The notes beneath the pieces are model-generated. The model had not been told where the DNA came from and did no database searches. It saw only the letters and a list, made by a program, of their open reading frames with translations. Below are positions 52,667 through 61,245 of a DNA stretch of 64,000 nt, in pieces. Positions within the stretch are counted from its first letter, which is position 1; each line of letters starts with the position of its first letter. Made by a program: the position numbers and the translations under genes. The DNA is taken from assembly GCA_900696525.1 (NCBI GenBank), contig CAADGL010000012.1, positions 62,001 through 126,000 of the forward strand, written 5' to 3'. This stretch comes from an uncultured Planctomycetota bacterium (GTDB taxonomy: Bacteria; Planctomycetota; Phycisphaerae; UBA1845; Fen-1342).

Positions 52667-53812
52667 TCAATCCAGCCATTTCTTGTCACGCAGCTTGCGC
52701 GGCAGGTACTCCTGCGTGCTGAAGCTCAGCCCCTTGCTCGACAGCGCCTCGAGCTCCAGCTTCACGCCCAGCGACTCCATGTGCTTGATCTCGCGCTGCC
52801 AGCCCTTGCTCTGAAACCATGGATACTCGCGGATCTCCCGCGCCCGCCGGCGGTCTTCGTCCGTCAGCGGCAGCGGCACGTGCGGCGGGATGTCGAACTG
52901 CTCGGCGTCGTAGCTGCTGAGGCCGACGAAGCGCGCCGCCGGCACGGCCATGCGCTGGCTTTCGTATGCAAGGTTGATCGAGCCCTGCTTGACGACGCTG
53001 TAGATGTAGTATCCCCAAGGGTCGTTATCGACCAGCACGTACACCGGGAGCTTCAGCTCGTGGTGCATGCGGTAGATCAGCCGGCGCACGCCGCGCGGCG
53101 GCTGGCCGCCGCCGTGAATCAGCGCGCATTGGTGCTGTTCCCAGAAGCGATCCTTGTTGAAGCGTTGCCACATGGCGTCTTTTTCGACGAGCAGGACGAA
53201 CTTGGCGCTGCTGCGAACGAAGCGAATGACGTCGGCCTCGACGATGCTCGGCACGGCCCATCCGCCGCTGCCCATGCTGGCGAGATTGATCGTGTCCCCG
53301 TTGTCCTCGATGGTCATGGGGGCGACCATGGCGCCGGCGGCCTTGGCGTGCACGCCCAGCTCCTCGCGCAGGGCGTTGACCGACACCTCGATGTCCTCGA
53401 TGACCGGGTCCGACTCTTCCTGCTCGTAGAAGATCAGCTCCTTGCTGCCGATCACCGGTCGCTTCAGCATGTAGAACAGGTCGCGCAGGCTGGTCGAGTT
53501 GTCCGTGTCGATCAGGTGCTTGCAGGCCTCCGCCACGCGCAGCGTCTGCATGAACTTCTTGGCCTGGCTGCCCTCGCCCCCGCGCCGCCCCAGCAGGCTG
53601 AAGAAGTACCGCCGCTGCTTGCCCTCCAGCAGCTCGATGATGCCCTTCTTCTCGTTGAAGCGCACGTTGCCGAGCGTGCGCGACGGAATGTCAACGTGCG
53701 GGTCCTCGCCCTGGCTTACCGTCGCGATCACACCTGCGGCGAGCTTGCGGATGCGCTCGGCGGCCGCGGCCCGGTCGCGCCGGACAGGCTTGGTGGCGGC
53801 TTTTCGCGGCAT
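52667..53812 (-). CDS. top6A: Type IIB DNA topoisomerase VI subunit A (Spo11-like)
   Basis: A 381-residue protein of the Spo11/TopVI-A family. The winged-helix part has FMQTLRVAEACKHLIDTDNSTSLRDLFYMLK, with Y114 as the expected active-site tyrosine. The Toprim domain has E210 in VLLVEKDAMWQRF, the GGQPPRGVRRL motif, and D262/D264 in VYVLVDNDPWGYYIYS. Subunit A makes the double-strand cut and needs the ATPase subunit B for strand passage. The B gene is not in the window. AAAGGAG precedes the ATG at 53812; the track start at 53983 lies over the neighbouring gene. Topo VI is mainly archaeal and eukaryotic, with scattered bacterial occurrences. Confidence 0.93.
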   Translation of the reverse strand: MPRKAATKPVRRDRAAAAERIRKLAAGVIATVSQGEDPHVDIPSRTLGNVRFNEKKGIIELLEGKQRRYFFSLLGRRGGEGSQAKKFMQTLRVAEACKHLIDTDNSTSLRDLFYMLKRPVIGSKELIFYEQEESDPVIEDIEVSVNALREELGVHAKAAGAMVAPMTIEDNGDTINLASMGSGGWAVPSIVEADVIRFVRSSAKFVLLVEKDAMWQRFNKDRFWEQHQCALIHGGGQPPRGVRRLIYRMHHELKLPVYVLVDNDPWGYYIYSVVKQGSINLAYESQRMAVPAARFVGLSSYDAEQFDIPPHVPLPLTDEDRRRAREIREYPWFQSKGWQREIKHMESLGVKLELEALSSKGLSFSTQEYLPRKLRDKKWLD

Positions 53813-53967
53813 GAGCGTTCGGACTCCTTTCCGCTGCGGTTCTGAACCCGGTGAAATTGTCGCCGTTCGCGGCCGAAACCGGAAGCCCCGACGCGCCGCC
53901 TGGCACGGCCGCCAGCCGGCCGACAGCGGACGCCGGACTGCGGGCGCCCGACGGCTACAATCGTGGG

Positions 53968-54777
53968 ATGATCCGCCTGACACGCGAGGTGCGCTTTTCC
54001 GTCGACCGCGACTGGGCCGGACACATCGAGCTGTCGCGCGAGGTCACCAACTCGTGGGCCGGCTGGCCCAGCGCCGTCGGCGTCGTGCCGTTCCTGTGCC
54101 TGCGTGCGACCGTCAGCGGCGCACCAGACCCGTTTACCGGCTACCTGTGCAACATCTCGCGCCTCGATCGCCTGCTGCGCGAGCACGCGATCCCCTACAC
54201 GGCGGCCCGGCTGCACGCGCACGGCTGGCGGCTGCCGGCGGAGCGGCTGCTGCTGGGAATATGGAGCAGCGTGCAGCCGAACGTGCCGCGCGGGGCGACA
54301 CTCGAAGTGCTCGAGCTGGCCACCACGCCGTTCCTGCGCTACTCCATCCGAAGGGAGACGCCGATGCACGTGCGACTGACGCAGCAGTTCGAGTTCTCGG
54401 CCGCCCATCGGCTTCATGTTACCCGGCTGTCCGACGAAGAGAACCGGCGGGTTTTCGGCAAGTGCAACAACCCGCGCGGGCACGGGCACAACTACGTAGT
54501 CGATGTGACGGTGAGCGGCGCGCCCGACGCCGAGACCGGGGCCGTGCTGGCGCTGCCGCGGCTGGAGCAGGTCGTGCGCGAGCGCGTCATCGCGGCGCTC
54601 GACCACAAGCACCTCAACGAAGACACCGGGCTCTTCCGCGACGTCAATCCGAGCGTTGAGAATATCGCCCGCGTGATCTGGGGCCTGCTGGAGGGGCACG
54701 TGGCGCCGGCGCAGCTGGCGGCGGTGCGCGTCTACGAGACGCCGAAGACCTGGGCCGAATACGCGGGCGGGCAGTGA
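53968..54777 (+). CDS. Tandem 6-pyruvoyl-tetrahydropterin synthase / QueD-like protein
   Basis: A 269-residue protein with two PTPS-like halves. The C-terminal half (133-269) is complete: zinc histidines H147 (FSAAHRLH), H172 and H174 (GHGHNY), catalytic-type C166 in GKCNNPRGHGH, LDHKHLN and PSVENIARVIW, ending VRVYETPKTWAEY. The N-terminal half keeps the fold pattern (REVRFSVDRDW, LCNISRLDRLL) but lacks the histidines and cysteine. The reaction could be QueD (queuosine) or PTPS (biopterin); no other queuosine genes are nearby. The track start at 53851 is upstream; the ATG at 53968 begins the first domain. An ATG at 54363 could start the second domain alone. Confidence 0.87.
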   Translation: MIRLTREVRFSVDRDWAGHIELSREVTNSWAGWPSAVGVVPFLCLRATVSGAPDPFTGYLCNISRLDRLLREHAIPYTAARLHAHGWRLPAERLLLGIWSSVQPNVPRGATLEVLELATTPFLRYSIRRETPMHVRLTQQFEFSAAHRLHVTRLSDEENRRVFGKCNNPRGHGHNYVVDVTVSGAPDAETGAVLALPRLEQVVRERVIAALDHKHLNEDTGLFRDVNPSVENIARVIWGLLEGHVAPAQLAAVRVYETPKTWAEYAGGQ

Positions 54778-54955
54778 GCGAAACAGGGCGACGCAGGCCG
54801 CGCCCCGCGACCCTGACACGACGACGAGCCGTGCGGGCCAGCGCGTGAGGCGCCCGCACACCCGCGCCGCCGCGCGGCCGCGGGCAGGCGGCGCTGCCGC
54901 CTTCAGCGAGGCCGCAACCGGACGCGCGGCCGTTGCGGACGAGACGCAGGAGCGG

Positions 54956-54995
54956 AAAAACAGCGGGCGGGAACCGACCAAGTGTTCCCGCCCGC
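54956..54995 (-). terminator. Rho-independent terminator after the FG-GAP/dockerin-like gene
   Basis: On the minus strand GCGGGCGGGAAC pairs perfectly with GTTCCCGCCCGC over 12 bp with a nine-base loop, and after two bases TTTTT follows. It lies about 58 bases downstream of the stop at 55053. Confidence 0.9.
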
Positions 54996-55052
54996 CCGCT
55001 GCGTTCACGAAGGGGACTCTACGCTACAGCATTCCTTCGGGTCTCGCGCGAC

Positions 55053-57503
55053 TCACGGGCAGCTCTGGCCGAAGTCGCCCAGCAGCAACCCCAGGTCCGA
55101 TTGGCCGACGCAGCCGTCGCCGTCGATGTCCACATCGGGGTCGAAGCCGGGATCGCCCTGGCACTTGGCAAACGACGACAGCAACAGGCCGAGGTCCGCC
55201 TGGCCGATGTAGCCGTCGCCGTCGATGTCGCCCGGACACGGCGAGCCGCAGATCAGCTTGCGCACCTCGAAGTTGTCGATGCCGCCCTCGGTGATCGAGT
55301 TGTTGGGCGTGTCGTCGGTGGTGAACCGGACGCGCACGTTGGCGGTCGGAACGACGTAGTCGCTGACGGTGAAGGTCACGGTCTCCCAGTTCTGGGCCGT
55401 ACCGCTCGTGCGCTGCACGAACACCCACGACGCACCGCCGTTGTTCGAGATCTCGGTCACGAGCCAGTCCTGCCCGGTGACGCCCTCGTCGTCGCAGAAG
55501 AACCAGCGCGCGTACGAGATGTCCGCGTCGGTTCCCTCAAGATCGATCACCGGCGAGATCAGGCGCGTCGGGCCGCCGTCAACGTCGTACTGGCTGGCCG
55601 GTCCACCCGGCGGGCCGTTGCCCGTGACGAAGGCCATGACGCCGGGGCCCGCGGTGGCATCCTGGTCGGGCGCCGCCAGGCCGCCGGGGACGGCCGTGCC
55701 GTTCGGGATGGCCTGCTCCCAGGCGCCGTAGGTGAGGCCGGCGCCGTTCTCCACCGACCACTCGCCCACGTCACCCTCGATCTCGTCGCGATCGATCGAC
55801 AGGCCCGCCGCCGCGACCACGCGGTAGCTCGACGCCGGCGCGTTGGACGGGTCGTAGTACGTCCCGCCTCCGACCGCGTCGCCCGAGACGTAGAAGCGCA
55901 GCCGGCCGGCGCAAGGCAGCGCCGGCAGCGTGGCCTCGTACGTGTTGTTGCCCAGATACGTCATGGACGATGAAACGAAGGGCTGCTGGCCGACCGAGAC
56001 GAAGATCTTGCCCGACCCGGCCACGTGCTGCGCCCCGCCGATCGGCGTCACCGCCACGCGGAACGTTGTGCTCTCATTCACCGGCACCATCGACGGCAGT
56101 CCATCGGGGTAGGCGAAGATCAGCCCGGCCGGCGGCTGGTTCATCCAGACGGCGGTGGTGTTGCAGCGGCCGATGACCAGGTCTTTCCAGCCGTCGCCGT
56201 TGATGTCGAAGACGGCCACGTCGTGCGTGCCCTGGAGGTTGGCCGCGCCGATGCCCAGGGTGCCCTGCTCGACCAGCGACACGTTCGGCGTGTTGCCGAG
56301 GTTGCGGTAGATGTGCATGCGGCGGTTGCAGCCGGCGATGTCGATGTCGACATCGGTGATCAGCACGTCGCGGAAGCCGTCGTTGTTCAGGTCCTCGGCG
56401 TACGCGTTGCCGCCGAAGCCGTCGTCCCCGCTGAAGGCGATGGTGGTGAAGACGGCCATGCCCTGGGCGTTGTTGCCGGTGTTGAGCAGGTAGCGGTCGG
56501 TGCCGTCGTCGACGGCGATCACGTCCATGCGGTTGTCGTTGTTCAGGTCGGCGACCTGCACGAAGTAGGGGGCCGAGCTGTAGATGACGCTGAACCGGTC
56601 GAAGTACCCGTGGTTGGCGACGCTGTTGTAGCTGACGCTGATGCGCTGCGGGAAGAACAGGGCCGTGTCCTTCACCACGTCCTTGCGGTTGTCGCCGTTC
56701 ATGTCGGCGATGACCGACGACGTGCCGAAGGCCGATTGCAGCATCTCGGACGTCATCCGCAGCGAAGACTCGTCCGTGAAGAAGCCGCTGCCGTTGTTGA
56801 TCAGCAAGCGGTCATTCAACGGTTGCAGACCCTGGTAGTTCGGGTTGCTGGCCACCGATGCCGAGTAGTCGGTGAAGTACAGGTCGATGTCCCCGTCGCC
56901 GTCGATGTCCCCCGCCGTCACCGAGGCGAAGGCCGGCGGCGTGGGGAAGGTCGGAATCCGGTCGACGTCGCCGGCGTCGTAGCGGAAGCCCAGCCAGTTG
57001 CCGTTGGGATCGTTGCCGAGGTTGACGTAGACGCGCGGGTGCGAGAAGGACTTCGGCAGGCCGACGCCGAGCGTCGTCGCCGTGATGATGTCGAGCCAGC
57101 CGTCGCCCGTGACGTCCACCAGGATCACGTCGCGATCCATGGTGGTGTCGAGCAGCTTGGGGGCGTACTGGGCCGTGCGGTCGACCAGCACGCCGTTCTT
57201 CGCGTGCCCCTCGGCGATGCCTTCGTTCATGAAGAGCACGTTGCGGCGGCCGCCGGCGACCGTGAACGGCACCTTGCGCGCCACGACGAGATCGAGATCG
57301 CCGTCCTGGTCCACGTCGCCGATGGCGTAGGACTTCTCCTCGGGGTCGCTGGTGGTGACGGAAGGCTCGCCGACGAGGCGGGACGCGGTCTCGTTGACGA
57401 AGGTGGCCCAGTTCTGGGCCGCGGCCAGGGTGGAACCGACAAGCAGAAACGCGCCGACCAGGGTCAGTCCGCGCCGTTCGACGAGAGCGCTGTACGGACG
57501 CAT
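55053..57503 (-). CDS. Secreted FG-GAP repeat protein with C-terminal dockerin-like module
   Basis: An 816-residue exported protein. The signal peptide is LTLVGAFLLVGSTLAAAQ. FG-GAP/VCBS-type calcium loops fill residues about 60-470, for example DVDQDGDLDLVVA, DIDGDGDIDLYFT, DMNGDNRKDVV and DINGDGWKDLVIG. A beta-sandwich region follows (about 475-745), and the chain ends with two loops DIDGDGYIGQADLGLLL and DIDGDGCVGQSDLGLLL, a planctomycete dockerin-like tail with paired cysteines. Such tails may attach proteins to the cell surface; the partner is not known. GGAGG lies four bases before the ATG. A terminator follows the gene, and it shares a promoter motif with the next gene upstream. Confidence 0.9.
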   Translation of the reverse strand: MRPYSALVERRGLTLVGAFLLVGSTLAAAQNWATFVNETASRLVGEPSVTTSDPEEKSYAIGDVDQDGDLDLVVARKVPFTVAGGRRNVLFMNEGIAEGHAKNGVLVDRTAQYAPKLLDTTMDRDVILVDVTGDGWLDIITATTLGVGLPKSFSHPRVYVNLGNDPNGNWLGFRYDAGDVDRIPTFPTPPAFASVTAGDIDGDGDIDLYFTDYSASVASNPNYQGLQPLNDRLLINNGSGFFTDESSLRMTSEMLQSAFGTSSVIADMNGDNRKDVVKDTALFFPQRISVSYNSVANHGYFDRFSVIYSSAPYFVQVADLNNDNRMDVIAVDDGTDRYLLNTGNNAQGMAVFTTIAFSGDDGFGGNAYAEDLNNDGFRDVLITDVDIDIAGCNRRMHIYRNLGNTPNVSLVEQGTLGIGAANLQGTHDVAVFDINGDGWKDLVIGRCNTTAVWMNQPPAGLIFAYPDGLPSMVPVNESTTFRVAVTPIGGAQHVAGSGKIFVSVGQQPFVSSSMTYLGNNTYEATLPALPCAGRLRFYVSGDAVGGGTYYDPSNAPASSYRVVAAAGLSIDRDEIEGDVGEWSVENGAGLTYGAWEQAIPNGTAVPGGLAAPDQDATAGPGVMAFVTGNGPPGGPASQYDVDGGPTRLISPVIDLEGTDADISYARWFFCDDEGVTGQDWLVTEISNNGGASWVFVQRTSGTAQNWETVTFTVSDYVVPTANVRVRFTTDDTPNNSITEGGIDNFEVRKLICGSPCPGDIDGDGYIGQADLGLLLSSFAKCQGDPGFDPDVDIDGDGCVGQSDLGLLLGDFGQSCP

Positions 57504-57591
57504 GCTTCCTCCGAGTTGTGCAACAACAAGCCAGCGATTCGCGGCCGGCCCAAACGCGAACAGGCCCGCTCCGAGAACGGATCAGGTCAGC

Positions 57592-57621
57592 AGCCTATGA
57601 GACCCGCTCCGCCACTGTCAA
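57592..57621 (-). promoter_or_regulatory. Candidate promoter for the FG-GAP/dockerin-like gene
   Basis: On the minus strand TTGACA and TAGGCT are spaced by 18 bases, about 90 bases before the ATG at 57503. The 11 bases TTGACAGTGGC are the same as in the promoter of the di-haem protein gene. Confidence 0.45.
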
Positions 57622-57685
57622 GATAATTCTTCGACTCCGCACGCACTGAGCGTGCCTCCGCCCCCGCGAGCCCTCGGCTTCCCCC

Positions 57686-59353
57686 TTACGGGTTGCAGCT
57701 CTGCCCGAAACGCGAAAGCAGAATACCCAGGTCTTCCTGGTCCGTGTCGTAATCTCCGTCCAGGTCGCCCCCGGGGCCGCCGGTGATGAACGCCGACAGC
57801 AGCGCCCCGAGGTCGGACTGATCGACGACGCCGTCGTTGGTCAGGTCGCCGGGGCAGCAGCTGTCGGGCCAGCCGTCGAGGTCGGCGTCCACCAGCACGC
57901 CGGTGGCGATGTCGATCGCATCGTTGATCCCGTTCTTGTTGCAGTCGCCCTGCCAGCCGGTGTACACCGTGAGGAAGAGCATCACGTCTTCCAGGTCGAC
58001 GTCGGTGTCCTGGTTGATGTCGTGGATGGCGCAGGGGTGGTCGGCGTTGTAGAAGTTGCCCGGACCGGAGTAGCACCCCGCCAGCCCGCCCAGGTCGACC
58101 GGATCGATGTGGTTGTCGCCGTCCGCGTCGAACTCGCGCCGCCCGAGCGAATCCAGGAAGTTGATCAGGCGCGTCTTGCTCAGCGGCGGCAGGTTGAAGT
58201 ACGCCTGGGCCGACTGCCGCGCCTCGCTGCCGATGACGTCGTGCCAGAAGATGGCGCCCTCCACGCGCTGGGCAAAGGTGCCGCCGGCCACGCGCCCGTC
58301 GTGCAGCATCGGGTCTCGGAAACGCAGACCCCACAGCGGGGCGGTCTTGATCTCGAAGATGGTCGCGTCGCCCTGTTCGATGCCGTCGCCCAGCGCCCCC
58401 ATGTCGTGCAGCAGGAAGTCGGTGTAGAACTTCACCACCTTGTTGCGGATCGCCGGCTCGAGGTTGGGATCGTTCGCTGTCGTGAACGACTGCACGTGGC
58501 AGCCGTTGCAGCCGATCTGGTTGAAGATCTGGTTGCCGATCATGCCCGACTGCGGCGTCTGCGGCGGAGCCGCCGAGAAGCGCTGGAAGTCGGTGACGCG
58601 GTCGATGAAGTGGAAGCCCTCGGCGTCGGGACCATCCTCCGGGTCGGCCACCGTGTCGCACAGCGCCACCAGGTTCGGATCGCCGTTCGGGGCGATCTCG
58701 TCCGGAAGGATTCGGTTCGTGATACCCATCTCGTTCAGGGCGGCGTCGGCGCTGAATGACAGCACGGTCGCGATCTGCGCCTTCCAGCCGAACTTCCCGA
58801 CGCGCAGCGGGCCGTTGGGGTCCTCCAGCACCGGCACATAATGCACGCGACCGCTGAGCGGCGGCGCCTGCTTCAGCGCGAACTCCTCGATCGCCCAGTC
58901 CGGCACGGCCTCGGTCAGACCCGCGCCCAGCGTCGATGACGTGATGCGGGCCGTGACGACATTGGCCTCCGGCGGAATGATCTCCGCGCATTCCGGGCTG
59001 ATCGAGTTGGCCTGGAGCAGCGAACCGCCGAGATGCTCCAGCGGATCGAACTCCCCCTTGTCCGAGAACCCGAAGCGCGTCACGAAGATCGACCCCGAGC
59101 CGCCGAACGGGTCGTTGTGGCAGGAGGCGCAACTGGTCTGGTTGAATCCCGGACCCAGGCCCTCGAAATCCAGGAAATTGCGGTCAAAGGCCGCGACGCC
59201 GGCGTTGAACCGCGCAAGCTGCCCGGGTGTCAGCCCGCTCAAAGGGCCGCCCGCGGGCGGCTGCAACTGCGCCGAAGCACTGAGAACCGGCAACACGGCC
59301 AGCGCCGCCGCCACTGGCAAGAAACTCGCACGCAACGGCAACATGCCGAGCAT
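57686..59353 (-). CDS. Di-haem oxidoreductase (DHOR) family protein with dockerin-like tail
   Basis: A 555-residue exported cytochrome. A signal peptide (PVAAALAVLPVLSASAQ) is followed by two c-haem sites, CASCHN near residue 75 and CNGCHV near residue 285, in the DHOR fold (PF06537; LTPGQLARFNAGVAAFDRNF, APLWGLRFRDPMLHDGR, RVEGAIFWHDV). The last 130 residues hold D-x-D loops (DADGDNHIDPVDLGGL, DINQDTDVDLEDV, DLTNDGVVDQSDLGALL) ending in RFGQSCNP. The track start is the ATG at 59359; the ATG at 59353 is better, because GGGAGG then lies six bases upstream. The electron partner is unknown. Haem attachment needs the usual cytochrome c maturation. Confidence 0.9.
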   Translation of the reverse strand: MLGMLPLRASFLPVAAALAVLPVLSASAQLQPPAGGPLSGLTPGQLARFNAGVAAFDRNFLDFEGLGPGFNQTSCASCHNDPFGGSGSIFVTRFGFSDKGEFDPLEHLGGSLLQANSISPECAEIIPPEANVVTARITSSTLGAGLTEAVPDWAIEEFALKQAPPLSGRVHYVPVLEDPNGPLRVGKFGWKAQIATVLSFSADAALNEMGITNRILPDEIAPNGDPNLVALCDTVADPEDGPDAEGFHFIDRVTDFQRFSAAPPQTPQSGMIGNQIFNQIGCNGCHVQSFTTANDPNLEPAIRNKVVKFYTDFLLHDMGALGDGIEQGDATIFEIKTAPLWGLRFRDPMLHDGRVAGGTFAQRVEGAIFWHDVIGSEARQSAQAYFNLPPLSKTRLINFLDSLGRREFDADGDNHIDPVDLGGLAGCYSGPGNFYNADHPCAIHDINQDTDVDLEDVMLFLTVYTGWQGDCNKNGINDAIDIATGVLVDADLDGWPDSCCPGDLTNDGVVDQSDLGALLSAFITGGPGGDLDGDYDTDQEDLGILLSRFGQSCNP

Positions 59354-59436
59354 CGACATCCTCCCCTTTGTCCTGATGTGACACCGCGCGTTGGAGTCGG
59401 AACCAACGGATTGGCGCCCCTGCTTAGGCCATTATC

Positions 59437-59465
59437 AAGCTAATCATGTGTGAAGCCACTGTCAA
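59437..59465 (-). promoter_or_regulatory. Candidate promoter for the di-haem protein gene
   Basis: On the minus strand TTGACA and TAGCTT are spaced by 17 bases, and GATAAT follows directly. The start codon lies about 85 bases downstream. Confidence 0.5.
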
Positions 59466-59630
59466 CGTTATTCACCCGTGGACCGCCCGGGAAGCGCGAA
59501 GGGCCCCGGACCCCGGCGGCTGGCGCCTGCAAGCTGCGCGTTTTTGCGCACCCGGCACGGAAATGGCCCGTCTCCCGTTGTGCCATGCGCCGAGCACGGT
59601 CCGAGTCGCACCTCGCCGACCCAGAAGACA

Positions 59631-61100
59631 TCAGGACAGCGACACGCGATGGACATGAACCGTGTCTGTCTCGCCCGGAATGGTCGGCCGCGTTGACGTC
59701 ACCACCACCACCAGGTCGCCATCGCCCGCCCAGCCCAGCCGCCGGAGCGTATCGTCCAGCATCTCGCTCATCCGCGCCGGGTGGTCGCAGGGCGGAACCT
59801 GCACGGGCCTGACACCGTACAGCAGCGCCAGCCGACGGCACACCCGGGCGTCGTGCGTCAGGCCAAGCACCGGCACACGCAGCCGCTGCTGGGCGACCAG
59901 CCGCGCCGTCTCTCCGGTCGCCGTCCACACCGCCACCAGCCGCGCCGACACGTGCGCCGCCGCCTGCACCGCCGCCCGGGCCACCGCCGACGTCCGCCGG
60001 TCCGCCGCCTGCACCGTCCATCCCGCCGATGGCCGGCCAGAACTTTCACAAGCGAGACCCTGCTGCTGCTCGGCGGCCACGGCGATACGCCGCATCATCT
60101 CAACCGCGGCCACCGGAAACCGGCCGGCGGCGGATTCGGCGGACAGCATGACGGCGTCGACGTCGTCGAGGATGGCGTTGGCCACGTCGCTGACCTCGGC
60201 GCGCGTCGGCGACGGGCTGTCGACCATGGCCTGAAGCATCTGGGTGGCGATGATGATGCGCCGGCCCATCTCGCGGCATCGGGCCGTCAGCCGCTTCTGC
60301 ACCGCCGGCACCTGCCACACGTCCATCTCCACGCCGAGATCGCCGCGGGCCGCCATCACCGCGTCGGAGCGCAGGATGATCTCATCGAGGTTCTCGAGCG
60401 CCTCGGCCGTCTCGATCTTGACGACGACGCTCGGGCCGCCGGCGTGCCGGCCGACCAGGGAGCGCAGTTCATCGACGTCGGCGGCGCGGCGCACGAACGA
60501 CAGCGCGACGAAATCGAGCTCGTGACGGATCGCCCAGTCGAGGTCGGCGCGATCCTTGTCGGTCAGGGCCGGGACGGACAGGCGCGTGTCGGGCAGGTTC
60601 ACGCCTTTGCGATCCGAGATCGCCCCGCCCGCCAGGCAGGCGCACACCAGGCGCTCCGGGCTGCGCTCGACCACCAGCAGCCGCACCAGCCCGTCGTTGA
60701 TGTAGATGCGCTGCCCGGGCTGCACCTCGTCGATCAGCGGCGGGTAGTTCGTCGTCAGCCGCTCCGCCGTCCCGTCCGCGTCGCCGCGCACGATCTCGAC
60801 GCGGGCGCCGACGTTGATCTCGGTCGGCCCGCCGGCGACGCGGTTCAGGCGGATCTTCGGCCCGCAGAGGTCACCGAGGACGGCGACGGGGCGATCATGC
60901 TGAGCCGACCAGGCCCGAATCTGCGCCAGCACCTGGGCGTGTTCCGCCAGCGTTCCGTGGCTGAAGTTCAACCGGCAGACGTCGACGCCGGCCGACAGCA
61001 GCGCGGACAGCGTCTCCTCCGAGCTGGAAGCCGGGCCGATGGTTGCCACGAGCTTGGTTCGAGGCGGGGGCGTGACGCGGGGTACGCTCATGCCCGGCAT
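59631..61100 (-). CDS. pyk: Pyruvate kinase
   Basis: A 489-residue glycolytic enzyme that converts phosphoenolpyruvate and ADP to pyruvate and ATP. It begins RTKLVATIGPASSS and has VCRLNFSHGT, LGDLCGPKIR, the catalytic VVVKIETAEALENLDEII with the essential lysine, MAARGDLGVE, and IIIATQMLQAMVDSPSPTRAEVSDVANAILDDVDAVMLSAE-type segments (quoted in parts). The C-terminal domain is of normal length. Two ATGs (61100 and 61091) are possible; neither has a good Shine-Dalgarno. The gene stands alone between unrelated genes. Confidence 0.97.
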   Translation of the reverse strand: MPGMSVPRVTPPPRTKLVATIGPASSSEETLSALLSAGVDVCRLNFSHGTLAEHAQVLAQIRAWSAQHDRPVAVLGDLCGPKIRLNRVAGGPTEINVGARVEIVRGDADGTAERLTTNYPPLIDEVQPGQRIYINDGLVRLLVVERSPERLVCACLAGGAISDRKGVNLPDTRLSVPALTDKDRADLDWAIRHELDFVALSFVRRAADVDELRSLVGRHAGGPSVVVKIETAEALENLDEIILRSDAVMAARGDLGVEMDVWQVPAVQKRLTARCREMGRRIIIATQMLQAMVDSPSPTRAEVSDVANAILDDVDAVMLSAESAAGRFPVAAVEMMRRIAVAAEQQQGLACESSGRPSAGWTVQAADRRTSAVARAAVQAAAHVSARLVAVWTATGETARLVAQQRLRVPVLGLTHDARVCRRLALLYGVRPVQVPPCDHPARMSEMLDDTLRRLGWAGDGDLVVVVTSTRPTIPGETDTVHVHRVSLS

Positions 61101-61245
61101 TCTACGCGCAGATCGGCGTTGCAGAAGACCACGCCGAAAACGGGGCCACTTGCGGCGGATTCCGAGATAGACTCCGGCGTGGCCGGCGCGCCCCGCGAGG
61201 CGGGCACAGGCTCATCCGGTGCGCCGGCGAACGGGAGGCAGCAGC

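Noticed and set aside
52504-52722. 72-residue plus-strand ORF as a small gene
   Set aside because: It has no Shine-Dalgarno, mixed composition, and overlaps the fragment and the end of top6A.
56025-57626. 533-residue plus-strand ORF
   Set aside because: It is antisense to the FG-GAP/dockerin-like gene; the repetitive Val/Asp/His pattern mirrors the repeat coding.
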